The notes under the pieces were generated by a model that was not told where the DNA came from, did not search any database, and worked only from the letters and a program-made list of their open reading frames with translations. A stretch of DNA of 64,000 bases, from assembly GCF_000764305.2 (NCBI RefSeq), contig NW_025933402.1, forward strand, positions 302,734-366,733. The letters run 5' to 3'. Shown here piece after piece: positions 1 to 11,700 of the stretch. This DNA is from Hyalella azteca (taxonomy: Eukaryota; Arthropoda; Malacostraca; Amphipoda; Hyalellidae). Within the stretch, counting starts at the first letter, position 1. Every line of letters begins with the position of its first letter. The translations under genes and the position numbers were made by a program.

Positions 1-1079
1 TCATTTTTTTTCGCGCAGTTTTTGCTGCACGAAGTTTGGTTTAACTCCTCTCAACAGCTGTGCGTCCTATAATTCTATCTTAGGAATTCTACAGTATGAA
101 GCTTAAAATTAGGAGCTTTAGTTAAGAATCGTCGTGTCAAGCTCCAATTAACGAGATGGGATCAAGTATGACTAGTAACAAAATGCGGACTAGTTTTCCT
201 GTGCTTGCTGGTTTCGTAATTGCCTAATCACCCTACTGCGGGGCTGGCGGTATGCTTATAATAAATAAATATAGAAAACCACTTTTAAAAACCACGTTTT
301 TCTGGTGGTTACAAAACTAAAAACAATGAAATAAAACAAATAGACGAAACTTTTAAAATCCACGTTTTCTTAACGGACTAAAAAGAAAAACATTAACTCT
401 TACATAACATTACATAACATTCTACATAACTTTAATGTTATGTAAGAGTTACTGTTTTTCTTTTTTGTCTGTTAAAAAAACGTGTTTTTTAAAAAAATTT
501 TTTTTATATTTATTTATTTTCTACTTATGGTTTAGCAATTTTAGCAATTCAAATCATTTTCCAGGGTTGGCAACTCTGGATGTTAGACAAAAAAAAACTC
601 GATGTCCAAACCGTGAATTCAATTTTTTTTTCTTAAAATTTTTTTAATTATTAATTCTGATGATCAATTCTTGAATTATTAGGCAGCATAAGCATGCATG
701 CCAAATTTCATGTTTCTAGGATCTTCAGAAGTGCTATAAATTAATGTTTGAGTTTTTTATGACAGACAGGCACGAAGCGAAACTATATGAGAAAAACGTG
801 GTAAAAATACTGATCATTTTCGGTACGAAAATTATTCCCCATTTGTGTTTCATCTTGTCCCTTCCGGCACGTAGAAAATTTTTTTTTGAGGAATGTGATC
901 CGCAGTCATTTTTTCATACAATAGAAGTTAATATTCATGAATAACGTTCTCGAATGATTGTCTTTGTACTCCGCGAAACCATCGGTACGTCTAACGCCAA
1001 TCCAACATCATTACTGTGTCACTTAAATATTATATAATGAAGTCTAAAATCAGAAGTCTTTTTCGGTTTACATTTTTTT
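1..1079. repeat. U5 array spacer, paralogous to 47925-48454
   Basis: Bases 1-243 and about 806-1079 align, with scattered substitutions, to 47925-48454. Each of the two segments leads into a U5 copy (1080 and 48455). Shared landmarks include TTTTTGCTGCACGAAGTTTG, GGACTAGTTTTCCTG and CTGATCATTTTCGGTACGAA. The intervening 244-805 is absent from the paralogue and is annotated separately as an insertion. This supports duplication of whole U5-plus-spacer units. Confidence 0.8.
244..805. mobile_element. Foldback (MITE-like) insertion in U5 spacer
   Basis: This stretch is missing from the paralogous spacer at 48170-48175, so it is an insertion. It starts near AAAACCACGTTTTTC and ends with GAGAAAAACGTGGTAAAAA, giving inverted ends built on ACCACGTTTTTC. 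Inside it is a hairpin: about 381-412 (ACATTAACTCTTACATAACATT) is repeated inverted at about 434-460. A related insertion with the same ends lies at about 38617-39452. No transposase is visible, so it is probably non-autonomous. Confidence 0.6.
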
Positions 1080-1194
1080 GGCTTGCTGATGCAAGCCTCA
1101 AACAAATTTTTAGAGACTCATTGAGTTGCTCCCCTCCACGGAAATCTTTAGTAAAAGGCGAAAGATTTATGCGTTCTGAAGGGAAGCCAGAGTA
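1080..1194 (-). ncRNA. U5: U5 snRNA gene, copy 1
   Basis: The minus strand reads as a full 115-nt U5 spliceosomal snRNA. It begins UACUCUGGCUUCCCUUCAG. Loop I GCCUUUUACUAAAG sits between AAAUCUUU and AAAGAUUU. A U-rich Sm-like site (AAAAAUUUGUUUG) follows, then the 3' hairpin GGCUUGC/GCAAGCC. U5 loop I holds exon ends in the U4/U6.U5 tri-snRNP. The copy has an intact type A upstream block with the ACTGAGCAC core 37 bases from the 5' end. The exact ends are inferred by comparison with known U5. It is probably functional. Confidence 0.93.
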
Positions 1195-1274
1195 ATGCTG
1201 TCAGCAACTTGTGGACCCCGGCCCAGCACCACTGAGCACGTGGAGAGAAAATCCACACTACGACGGTGACTAGC
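1195..1274 (-). promoter_or_regulatory. Type A U5 upstream promoter block (copy 1)
   Basis: This block is conserved with other type A copies and sits at a fixed distance from the RNA 5' end. GGCCCAGCACCACTGAGCAC (plus-strand reading) lies at about 27-46 bases, a GGAGAGAAAAT tract at about 48-58, and CGGTGACTAGC at about 70-80. By analogy with insect snRNA genes this is the proximal sequence element region. No TATA box is needed for pol II U5 transcription. Confidence 0.7.
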
Positions 1275-1775
1275 ATATATGTCTACTTGGAATCAAATGA
1301 GATAAAGTAGGGCTAAATGCGATCTAATGAAGATGGAATAAAGGATAGTATATGCAGCTCTGACGGTTTACCTAATAGCAAATAATAATCAAAAGATCAG
1401 CGGCAAGCAGTAGTCTCTTTTACCTCATAGGTCATCCATCTATCGCTGGGTTCCCAGAAAACAAAAGTTCAGAGGCCTTGAAATCGGATTAAGGGATGGA
1501 AATTTCCTGGTGCTTTGAAACAATTTTAAATGTTAACAATAAAAATATCATAATTAAAACAAAGTTGTATTTCCATACAAATTCACATGCGAGTTATTCA
1601 TACCAATGAGCAATGACTTATGTCGGAAATATCGATGAGTATTTCTTGTGGCCATTTTCAAGTACTTTTGAAAATGATCGGTCATTTTGAGCTTTTAGTT
1701 TATCTAAAGCTCAATTAAAAGACAGGATAGCTCAAAAACGGGAAAAATTTTCCCAGTTTTCGCAGTAAGAAATGT
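1275..1775. repeat. Type A array spacer, paralogous to 38177-38614 and 46447-46985
   Basis: Landmarks such as CCTAATAGCAAATAATAATC, GATCAGCGGCAA and CCTGGTGCTTTGAAAC recur in the spacers beyond U5 copies 7 and 11. No gene is seen here. Confidence 0.75.
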
Positions 1776-2240
1776 CGTTAGTTAATTAGTTAGTTTTAGT
1801 GGCCACGTGTTTTCTAGCGCTTCAGCTATTTAGCTATCTCGCACCGGAGGTCAGAATGAACATCACCATAGAGGTGAAATGTCTCAGTTATCGAAAATTT
1901 CTCAAATCAAAAATTTTTCTTCACCCACAAGAAGCGGAAGGTCTCAGATGTCCAGCCCGCTGAAGCTGGCGCGAAAGAAGCAGCGTAAGCATCTCAAAGA
2001 GACGAAGTGACAAGGAGGGACAGGTGAAAAGCAACAGAAACGAAGACTCTCGGAACAAGAGGTCGCTTACACGGGACGTCGGTCGCCCGCACGAGAGAGA
2101 CGGAAAAGAGAATTGTGAGGAATCCTGCCTCCATAATAACTTAACCCCACAACTGAGACCTGCAGTCAGACACCGCGAGCGCAAAATCCCATAGGACTTC
2201 AGACGACCACAGACACCTGTCAGAAGTCCCCCCTGATGGG
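1776..2240. mobile_element. Unclassified 465-bp insertion with 12-bp target duplication
   Basis: The paralogous spacers at 39505 and 46980 are continuous here (GCAGTAAGAAATG then AGTC). In this unit the sequence is interrupted. It is flanked by AGTAAGAAATGT (1764-1775) and AGTAAGATATGT (2241-2252), a 12-bp target-site duplication with one mismatch. The inserted DNA is more GC-rich than its surroundings and has no recognisable protein. The TSD length is compatible with a short retroelement. Confidence 0.6.
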
Positions 2241-2406
2241 AGTAAGATATGTAGTCAAACTTGTCTTGTCAGCTTTGCATCATGTAAACGTGACAGAAAT
2301 TTCATTATCTGTACATCTGAGGACTTTAACTAATTCACTCGGAAGCTGAAGTTAAGGTAGTGAATTCAAATCAATCTTAGGACATAATGCAAACTCAGTT
2401 TATTTT

Positions 2407-2521
2407 GGCTTGCTGATGCAAGCCTCAAACAAATTTTTAGAGACTCATTGAGTTGCTCCCCTCCACGGAAATCTTTAGTAAAAGGCGAAAGATTTATGCG
2501 TTCTGAAGGGAAGCCAGAGTA
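2407..2521 (-). ncRNA. U5: U5 snRNA gene, copy 2
   Basis: Full 115-nt U5 on the minus strand. Loop I, the 5' UACUCUGG, the Sm-like site and the 3' hairpin (GGCUUGC/GCAAGCC, loop AUCA) match copy 1 across the RNA body. Its type A promoter block is present. The downstream side (lower coordinates) shares AACTCAGTTTATTTT with copies 8 and 12, a possible 3'-end processing region. It is likely functional. Confidence 0.92.
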
Positions 2522-2601
2522 AAACTGAGAGCAACTGGTGAACCCCGGCCCAGCACCACTGAGCACGTAGGAAGAAAATTATTAGCACGACGGTGACTAA
2601 C
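2522..2601 (-). promoter_or_regulatory. Type A U5 upstream promoter block (copy 2)
   Basis: CCCCGGCCCAGCACCACTGA is conserved with ACTGAGCAC starting 37 bases upstream of the RNA 5' end. ACGGTGACTAAC lies at about 70-79. The block is slightly diverged beyond the core. Confidence 0.65.
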
Positions 2602-3083
2602 GTAGATTTCGAGATCGGTGACACCCGTAATATCAGGCGTAATCGTAAAGGCGTAATAATCGTCAGGCGTAATATCTAAAGGAAAAGTATATATCGCCGT
2701 TTCAGCGTTTATAAGGCCGTTAAACCAGTCACCGACTCAGGACATGGCAGCATATTCGCAGCTTGTTGCGATCTCTAACACGCAATTCACTGCTCAGATT
2801 TTGCTTTGCTTAACCGCACTGCCTCTTCGCCGATTCTGACCAAAAACTGTCGCACAAAGAGATCGAACCCGCTGGAACACAGATGATGAACCTTGGAGAG
2901 AGATGATGACGATGACTAGAACAGAGGCGATGAACCATGATGTTGATGAAAACACGCTTAAACGGCTCCAGGCATACTTGAAAGTCAATCTGTGACAACC
3001 CATTCATGAAGTACGAGTCACTTGGGACATTTATATTTACTATTTACTAGAACCAAGTTCAAAAAATAGTTAAATAGGTCAGA

Positions 3084-3826
3084 AATAGCTAGAAAAAAAT
3101 CAGGATTCCTGAAATGGTAGCATAAGTTTCAGTTTCAGTGGATCGTGAATCATATCATGCTAGAATCGAGATCGCCATCAACAGTTTACACGCATTCGAC
3201 CAACGATAATTAGAGGTGGTGAAATGCGCTTCCAAACTATAAGCACAGCATTAAAAATTGTTTCATTCTCACTTGAGAGAATTGAGCACCAAAGATTTTA
3301 GCCGCACTACACAATTCTACAAAACACCATCGTAGATTAAATACAAAACACCATCGTAGATTAATTAATTGTCTCGTCACTCTGACGTCAAGTGGTGCCG
3401 ACGCGCGGCGCTTCTATCTTCACTTCCAAGAATTTTAACAAAAATTCGTCCATTACGTATGTCTAATTTCAGTAAAATAAATTTACGGAAGGTACTCTGC
3501 GCGAATTTTGACGATATATGTCAATGTTTCCATAAAACGTTTAGGGCTGGTTGAACAAAAATTCGTCCATTACGTATGTCTAATTTCAGCAAAACAAGTT
3601 TACGGAAGGTACTCTGCGCGAATTTCAACAATATATGTCAATGTTTACATAAAACGTTTAGGGATGGCTATCATCCTCATGTGAGAATGGAACAATATAT
3701 TAATGCAGACAATGCGTAATTAATTGTACGAAACATGTACAGTCGTCTCTCTGTACATACCCCAAGTCTCATAGCAGAGTTCATCGCTATACATTCCAAA
3801 ATAAGTAATTAAACCATGAGTTTTTT
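3084..3826. repeat. Segmental duplication shared with 36168-36865
   Basis: Starting at AGCTAGAAAAAAATCAGG, this stretch is closely similar to 36168-36865, and both copies run into a U5 gene (3 and 6). It contains an internal tandem pair of about 115 bp (3438-3548 and 3556-3665) around TTCGTCCATTACGTATGTC and GGAAGGTACTCTG. A short direct repeat of AAAACACCATCGTAGATTAA occurs at 3323-3364. No gene is seen. Confidence 0.8.
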
Positions 3827-3941
3827 GGCTCGCAGAAGCGAGCCTCAAACAAATTTTTAGAGACTCATTGAGTTGCTCCCCTCCACGGAAATCTTTAGTA
3901 AAAGGCGAAAGATTTATGCGTTCTGAAGGGAAGCCAGAGTA
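3827..3941 (-). ncRNA. U5: U5 snRNA gene, copy 3
   Basis: Full 115-nt U5. The body is as in copy 1, but the 3' hairpin has a C-G pair (GGCUCGC/GCGAGCC) where copies 1 and 2 have U-A, so the stem is preserved by compensatory change. The type A promoter is at the standard distance. It is likely functional. Confidence 0.92.
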
Positions 3942-4022
3942 ATACTGTCAGCAACTGGTGGACCCCGGCCCAGCACCACTGAGCACGCGTAGGGAGAAAT
4001 TCCACTTTCGACGATAACTAGC
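3942..4022 (-). promoter_or_regulatory. Type A U5 upstream promoter block (copy 3)
   Basis: GGCCCAGCACCACTGAGCAC is present with the core starting 37 bases upstream. The distal element reads CGATAACTAGCG, with two changes from CGGTGACTAGCG. Confidence 0.65.
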
Positions 4023-4304
4023 GTATATCTCAAGCTAGACACACCCATCACTCGAATTCTGCATAGAAACCGACTTGATGGAATGTTGAAACTGATAAGG
4101 ATGCCTACAAAACTGTGATTTATCATTGAAGCACGTTATTCCATTTATGCAAACAAATTAAGGTGGCACAAGTCGTTTACGGTATTACAAAATTCAGATA
4201 TTTTTACATAGGTACGTAAATATAAGATTAATAAGAAGAAAGATTGAAGATTATGAAGCTTCCAAGCCTCAGTTATCGACGTCTGCGTGGGGACCTCATT
4301 GAAA

Positions 4305-4401
4305 TCAAACAAATTTTTAGAGACTCATTGAGTTGCTCCCCTCCACGGAAATCTTTAGTAAAAGGCGAAAGATTTATGCGTTCTGAAGGGAAGCCAGAGC
4401 A
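4305..4401 (-). pseudogene. U5: U5 copy 4, 3'-truncated
   Basis: The minus strand matches U5 from the 5' end through loop I and the U-rich site, but stops before the terminal hairpin. GAAATCAAAC replaces the GGCUUGC...GCAAGCC stem. The first bases read UUGCUCUGG rather than UUACUCUGG. A type A promoter block remains (4402-4480), so it may be transcribed, but a U5 without its 3' stem is unlikely to form a stable snRNP. Confidence 0.8.
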
Positions 4402-4480
4402 ATACTGTCAGCAACTGGTGGACCCCGACCCAGCACCACTGAGAACCTAGGGAGAAAATCTAAATTGCGACGGTGACTAC
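4402..4480 (-). promoter_or_regulatory. Type A U5 upstream block (copy 4)
   Basis: CCCAGCACCACTGAGAAC starts its core 37 bases from the RNA 5' end (one change in GAGCAC). GCGACGGTGACTAC is at the distal position. It is retained although the RNA body is truncated. Confidence 0.6.
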
Positions 4481-5004
4481 TGCATGTCGGTTCATGGGCC
4501 AATATGTGAATATGAATACGTATAGAAATTTGATATAATATGCTGTTTTTTAGTTCAATGTAAATTGATTGCAAAGAGAACCACGAACAATAATTTACAG
4601 ATAATTAACCACAGTGTGATGGCAAAACAAAGAGCCAGAAGCTGTTGAGTTGGACAGAGAAATTGTTGTCCGATTGTTAGTTTTTGAATGATTAGCAGGG
4701 AAGATTTTCTGCGAGCGAAAACTATTTTAATAAGTGGAGAGTAGTCATATCGAATGCAATCTTGTCATTACACTTGCATTTATGAGAGCTCAGAGCTGCA
4801 TACGATACTGAAAAATATTGCAATACTTCACCGGTATTAAGTTCACGCTTTCATATTTTTCATGGTCAACTTATGATTATAGGGCATTTAAAAATCAAAT
4901 CTAATTTTCAAGTAAACGTCAGGAACTCGTTTCGATGATCCATTCAACTTGTACGTACATTTTTAATTAAAATTTACGTCCTGAACGCGAATAAATTAAT
5001 AACC

Positions 5005-5090
5005 ACTCACGGAGTTGCTGTCTTGCACAGAAGTTCTCAGTAAAAGGTGAAAGTTGAGTCACCTTATCCATGGTTTCCAGAAAGTCGGAA
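5005..5090 (-). pseudogene. U5: Decayed U5 pseudogene
   Basis: CACTCACGGAGTTGCTGTC, TTCTCAGTAAAAGGTGAAAG and TTTCCAGAAAG align in order with the GACTCATTGAGTTGCTCCC, loop I and 5' regions of the intact copies. There are many substitutions and both ends are lost. The direction is the same as the other copies. Confidence 0.65.
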
Positions 5091-5410
5091 AAGAATGCAA
5101 GAGTCAACCTTATTAAGTGCTCTAAGACAAAGCCGGGCAAAATCTTGAAGGGGGACCACTATATTCAGAAGACACAACACCAAATGGCGAGTCTTGATAC
5201 CTACCTACACTATCAACAGATGTGGCGAACGTGTGTGCTATGTACGAACCCAATTTGTACAACTTAGTCTTTGAGACACGTCAGAAAGAAATTACGTCAA
5301 TATTAAATAATTGTATCGCATATACTTATCGTTGAAAAACGATCGAACTGCAATAAATACTTCATATAAAATCCATACAGCAAAAATTGAAATCTTTCCA
5401 GCTCATGAGA

Positions 5411-5578
5411 ATTCGAATGATTCGAATTCAATCCCAAGTTAGTTACGCCCTTGCTAACTAGAATAGAACTAATTTATAACGATGATGGTAATACATTCGA
5501 ATGATTCGAATTCAATTCTAAATTAGTTACGCCCTTGCTAACTATGATAGAAATAATTTATAACGATGATGGTAATAC
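5411..5578. repeat. Tandem duplication of an 84-bp unit
   Basis: Two adjacent copies (5411-5494 and 5495-5578) begin with ATTCGAATGATTCGAATTCA and share TTAGTTACGCCCTTGCTAAC and TTTATAACGATGATGGTAAT. The block ends three bases before the stop codon of the Tudor gene and lies in its probable 3' UTR or flank. Confidence 0.9.
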
Positions 5579-5580
5579 AA

Positions 5581-5706
5581 TCAGACCTTGAGATGCTTGG
5601 ATGCAGCGTCGGGACGCGCGAGCCCAAGAGTTAGCAGCACCTCGCGCACAGACAAAGACTCGTTCGACGTCACGCCGCTAATGTTCTTCACCCGACGCAG
5701 CTCAAC
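5581..5706 (-). CDS. Tudor gene, last coding exon
   Basis: The acceptor TTATCAG precedes VELRRVKNISG, and the exon ends in ...SKHLKV and TGA (41 codons plus stop, phase 0). It ends the C-terminal lobe of the extended Tudor domain; the SVREVLLTLGLA stretch resembles the usual end of such domains. It was outside the long open reading frames and was found from splice sites and phase. Confidence 0.82.
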   Translation of the reverse strand, partial: VELRRVKNISGVTSNESLSVREVLLTLGLARPDAASKHLKV

Positions 5707-8700
5707 CTGATAACATGGGGTTACTTTTATTGCATGAATATAATTGATATGCAACTATTGACAGCACTAGAGGCGCTTTTCTGTGGTTGCCTAGTGTAAT
5801 TTACTTGTTTTAATAACAAATAGCAAGCATAGTAACCAAAAGGGGGAAAAAGTTACTAACCATCATTCTAGAAACCTTAGATGTGCTGAAGTCAACGACA
5901 TGATTAAGCTTCTTGGCATCATTATTAATTAAGCATTAAGCTTCTTAGCATCATTATTTTTTCAATAAGCGATACAAATTACGTAATTATTCGAATTAAA
6001 ATTTTAAATGCACAGATTACAATTAATTTCAGGTTAAAAAGTTACGAGCTCATGCAAATAAACAAGCCAAACCAGGTATGTAGGAGCATATATATTTGCA
6101 GGGATAGAATGCTTACTATATTAGCAAAAATTTATTCAAATAATAAACTATATAACTTACCTGAAATTTCTTCTGATCATATTTCCAGTCCTCTACACCC
6201 ATGAAGAAAATTTGCAAATTAGCGTTCAGTACGAGCTGACGAAAAACTTTCACAGATTCTTCGTTCCAAGAATCCTTGCTGTGTTCTGTACTGTCTTCGT
6301 TTAATGTAATTTTTTCCTCGGCATTGGGCGGATCGTGGTCGCCGGCAGTCTCCAGAGCGTCAGCTGCTTCAGAACTCTGAGGAGGCAGGACGCCGGCAAG
6401 GCAGCACGGAATGGCCAGCGTTGGCTGGTGCTCGAGCTCCGACGGACAAATTCGCAGTCTGCGCACAAGCGGAAATAACCCTTATTTCTAAGTGTAAATT
6501 ATTCCCCGGTCAAAAAATTTAATAATTACTATATGTTTCTATAGTTATAACATAATAATTATAATAATAATTAATAATAATTATAGTAATAATAATTACT
6601 ATAGGTTATATGTTCATAGGTAATAATTAATATAGGTTTCAAGCTTCACATAATCAGAACAAGTTCGGCATCTCATGTTTTTAGAGAGATAGCGAGTTAA
6701 CTGACGCCTTCAATGGATTATTTTTCGGTAAAGAAATATTTGTTAGAAAAACATAATAACTAAACATATGATGAGACGAAGTGGGTTCTGAAAAATATAA
6801 ATAATACGTAGTACACACTTGCAGACGAATTTGATGATTTTATGCTATAATATGCCATCCCCTGCTACAGTGCGCTCACTCACCTGTCGTACGAAACATC
6901 TTCCGTAGTGCCGATATCGAAGAAATAGACTGACACCACCGACATTTTGCGATTATTTTCGTCCCGCGCTTCTTGCCGAGCGGTCACCAGAACTCTGTAC
7001 CAAGCATTGTCCTGCCGACTGCGCCCAAGATATACCTTGCCTGGAAAACAACAAGATTTGTTCTGTTCGTAAACAAATGTCGCTCGTCGACGGATAATGA
7101 TGATGATGAGTAAAGCTGGGCGAGTAAAGCGAGCAACAACTAACCAACGTCATATTAATGTATTGATGTCAATATCAATACGTAGATCATATTTCTTGAT
7201 ACAATACAGTATAATATGTTGATCAATACATCATATTGATGTATTGATCAATACGACATCGCATCAATCGTCCACTGTTCTATAAATCATATATTCTCCA
7301 TACTTATTGCAGAACTCACAACTCACCAACAACTGGTGCCAGCACACGAGCGGCTGAAGGAGCAACAATATAATTGAGGAATTTTGACGCATCTTGAAAA
7401 CGCTGACTGTTGCGGTAGAAGAACAGCGATGGGTTGGACGCCACTGTCACGATAGCAGAGCTCTCTATGTGGACTGGGGGCGTGTGTGATGAATTCAATA
7501 TTAGATACTATTGAAAATGTTATGGAAAAGCGATATCAAACTAACATTGGACGGCTCAGGAGAATTATGAGGTCACAATTAATATAGGATGTATTTAATG
7601 TACTATTGAGGAAACCAGGCTTCATGCTAAAGAATGAGTTTGTAACAATTAATAAGGAAACAGATGGATATAGGCATCTAGAGTGACGCTCATATTGCCA
7701 ATTCATTTCATCAATTAGAAACTTCTAGACAGGTATAATGAGCAAGACACGCTATAACCATGATCTGAATTATTCCTAGACACAACTTGAAGATTGATAT
7801 TTACGGGTAAAAACAATCCCTTGGCTGCAAACGCGCTACAGCCACGACCACGAAAATGAATGGTCGACAAAATAACCAAAATTATATACAGTTAGAACAA
7901 CGAGCAAGAGAGCATTCAAATTTGAATATAAATGACATATTTTGGTTCACTTACAAGGTTTTGGGCGCATCGGTGCACCGCTGGAGGGACGATGACTATC
8001 ATATGCAGCCAGCAGTTTACTCATTTCATCAAAGATTGGTTCAACATCAACCTGCATCGCATCTGACATTGAACGATGATGTCCAGTAATATTAGCCTGA
8101 GAGTTTGTAAACGTTGCAGCTTCATCCCACGGTGCTTTGGCCCCCATGGTTCCCACTGAGTAACGTCGGCTATTTTGCTCAGCCTGAGCGCGTATTGTCC
8201 AAATCTGCTCTCTCGTGTACGAATAATCCTTGGAATGTGTAGGGTTTTTCCGTAAACCATCAACATTACCTTCGATGTTTAGCGTCTGGTTTCGGTTGCC
8301 AGACTGGGAAACTACATAGTTTAGCTTCGGTGAGGAAGACAGGTGCGAGTTACGAATCAATGATGAGGAAGTTTTCGGTCGAACTCCACCCCTCAGATGG
8401 TTGGGCATTTCGCGAGAGGAATCGACATTTTTCCGAGTCTTCACAAAAGGTTCTTGAGAGGTCAGCATGGTGGAGCGAAATTCAGGTGTTTTATCAATCG
8501 GGAAAGTTTTGCGCACGTCCGCAAGCGAAACAGTTGTTTTCGGTACTTTTGAACCAATCTCAGTGCATGATTTGACGTTGCTAAAATAGCCAGAAGAAAT
8601 GTGCTTGAAAGAGTGCAGACCGTGACCTTCTTTGCCGACATTTTTGTTCGAAAGTACAGAGAGCTGAGCTCTGTCCAAGTCGCATTCAATTTCTCTCGGT

Positions 8701-11700
8701 GTTTCGTCACCAAAGTCAGCGGAGTTGGAAGCCACATCATCAGTTTTGAGTTCACACACTTTATTCGGGAGGTCAGCAAGTACAGATGCATCAGATACCT
8801 CTTCAATTTTACCGTTGCATGCTTGTGGAGAATGTGGCACCTCCAAACAAGCGTTAATTAATTCCATCGCATTTTTCGACAGTTTGATTACTCTGGAGAA
8901 GTGGATAAAGAACACCATAAAATAAAAGGCCTGAAAATTATAATATAATAATGGACAAAATTTCAAGATAATTTCATAATCATCAGTCAAATTTCCTATT
9001 ATTGATGTTAAATTGTTGTCAAAATTCATCTTGGTCGTTATATAATAGCAGTCGGATCACATATGCATAAGCGTCATGAAAATCGAAATGAATTGAAAAA
9101 ATTAAAATATTCATGACAATAGGAAAGAAGTTAATCGAGCAACTCAGGAAAAACGATGTTTATATAATTCAAAATATAAGTAAAAGTGTAATTTTCTATC
9201 AGACGCAATACAATTTTAGCAAGAATATATAAATAAATTAAAATAATGGATACATTAATTATCAATGGATAAATTAATTAAATGGGCTTCGGATAATGGA
9301 CATTAAATAATTAATAGCTACTTAATAATTATAGCAGTTAATGGATAAATTAACAGATAAATATGAGTCAAGTTATCTCACGCCTGATTGTCACAGTTGC
9401 AGACGTCCGCGACAGATTTGGTCACCGAGAGAGCTTGTTGGACGGCCTGCAGCCCAGAGTGCACCTGCAGTAGAGCTTGGTCCTCCGAGCAATCACCGCA
9501 ACGAAACTTCTGCAGAGTTTGCGAGCATTGCTCAAGCTCATTCTTCAAACATTTTTTCTGAAACGCAAAGCATCTAAAATTAAAACCTATACAGTTCTTA
9601 AAATCATCGAACATCTATTTGCACAGTTGTATCTATGGTACATCCATTAAAACTGGAGAGACGATCGATTTTAACCAATCTCTTTCGATTATGAGATAAA
9701 TGCCCATTAACCGCGTGTTGGTTTTCACAGTCTGCGAGCTTCTTCTACCATTAATTACCAAGATCAAACTCTGAACATATATTTCAGAGTTTTCGTGAAA
9801 TTCTTCAAATTCCTTTCCTCCACGTTGAGTTCAAATTCTTCTTATTGCTTGTAGTGATATCATCACTTCCAAGCTTTTTTTTAGCGATGTATTAATCTTC
9901 CACAGAAATTTAAGAAGAACCGATTACATAAGGGGTATATATTTCTGATGCTATGGAAATTTAATTTCAACTTCATTTATTCAACAACGGTCATGGTAAG
10001 GCTGTCTGTGAATCATACAATTAAAAACATTCCTTCCTGAAATAATGTGGCTAGACACCTCTTTGTTGGTATAGCTATTTCGAATTCTCGGTAAGAAATT
10101 AAAGTAGGGAACAATTGTTACTCAGAACCGGCATATATGTGATCGGAAACCGTATAAGTACCAATACCGATGTTTCCGTCACGAATACAATTTTCTGAAC
10201 GCACGCTCAGTTGTTATGAGGTCATCACCAGATGATTCTTTTACAGGTGGTACTCAAGCTTTCTTGTCTAATGAACATCGTGCAGAAAACAACAATAATT
10301 TACTTGGAGGAGAGACACAACGAGGAGAACAAGCCTTCAATTCTTCGTTAAATGCTAGTTGATGCAACCCGCAGAAAATTATAAAGACGAAAAAACAGAG
10401 CCCATGTATTTCATTCACCTACTGATTCTGATAATGACACCGGGTGAGAGCACAATCCATTCGAGCCTTTGCAAGTACAAACAAAAAGCTAAACTTTATG
10501 CATACAATAGGTAACTAAATACATTAGGTAACTAAACTCAAATCCAAAAATTACGTCCTATCGAGGTAATTTTAATCATCAATGCGGGTATCACTAGGTT
10601 TTAATCATATCTTAGGCCAATTTAATACGAGAAATTGCAATATTGATAAAAATTGTTTTCGGACGATTATTTTCACTAGTTCAATACATCAATTGATTTA
10701 ATGATTATTTTTGGACTAATGTATCAAATAGATGCTAATGGAAAATCGATTTTCAACTTATTAGGCACTTGAATAGCTTTATTATTCAATATACTGCACG
10801 TCACAGCACGTGTATTGTAACGATATGTCGTCATATAGTTTCAACAAATCGAAATTAGAAGGCAAATGCTCGGATCAACAAAATTTACACAATCTCCAAA
10901 AAAATTCGTTCAATCAAATGTAGTGCAGATAAAGGAAACGATGAGAAAATTAATACCACAAAAACCTCATTTTCATCAAAAGCTTCTAAATGACATAGCT
11001 TGATCGTGTTGTAAGAAAGGAGAGAAGGTTAGCACTCCCCTTGACAAGGATGGACAACACATATACCGTCATGGCACAGTCGCTCTGCGGCATCATGACA
11101 ATTTTTAATTGTCCGCCTCGCACCGTGCACCTTTTGCAGAGGTAGATTCCAACTTTTAATTATTAAATTAAACTCAAATCGAATAATTTCTGGGGACGGG
11201 CACGAAATTCCGAGGTAAAATCAAGTGTTCGAAACCCCCCAGGGCCAAATAAGTTGGGATTGTTTTTTCGCAGACGTGGGACACAAAATCATGTGACTTG
11301 TGTTTTTCTTCACTTGAAATATTTATTTGCATGGTCGGTATTGAATTTTGAACCGGTATTTTTTAATTCTCGATTTTAGTTCTTTGTTTAGAAATTAATT
11401 TCTTAATCCGGCATTGAAGCAACTTACAACACAAGAAAATTGCCTCGCAATAATTACAATGAATAACTACATTTGATAACAACTAAATTTTTGAGCAGAA
11501 AGCTACAAGTTGATCGCTCGGCCTTTCTTTAGAATCCACGTACAGAGTTGCTGAGAGAAAACACAATTTAATCAAACTTTCAATTTCCGTTCATTGATTA
11601 TAATTATTGATATAGTTAAGTTTTCCCAGTAAACAATAAATATCGCTTCAGAATTGGCAAAAGGATCAATATTTGCCGCGTCACCGTCCCACCAATGTAT

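Noticed and set aside
1080..1194. First read of the 115-bp repeat as a SINE, MITE or hammerhead-type ribozyme
   Set aside because: On the minus strand it matches U5 snRNA in order: 5' UACUCUGG, loop I GCCUUUUACU, Sm-like site and 3' hairpin. A hammerhead CUGAUGA/GAAA core is absent.
4244..4450. Open frames over the U5 copies (for example at 4244-4450, 42575-42853, 46128-46445, 48323-48628)
   Set aside because: They all share the translated U5 sequence read on the wrong strand (PRKSLVKGERFMRSEGKPE). They are shadows of RNA genes.
7856..8806. Plus- and minus-strand frames overlapping the Tudor linker exon (8330-8575, 8462-8806, 8601-8861)
   Set aside because: They are alternate-frame shadows of the 938-nt exon, which is supported by phase on both sides.
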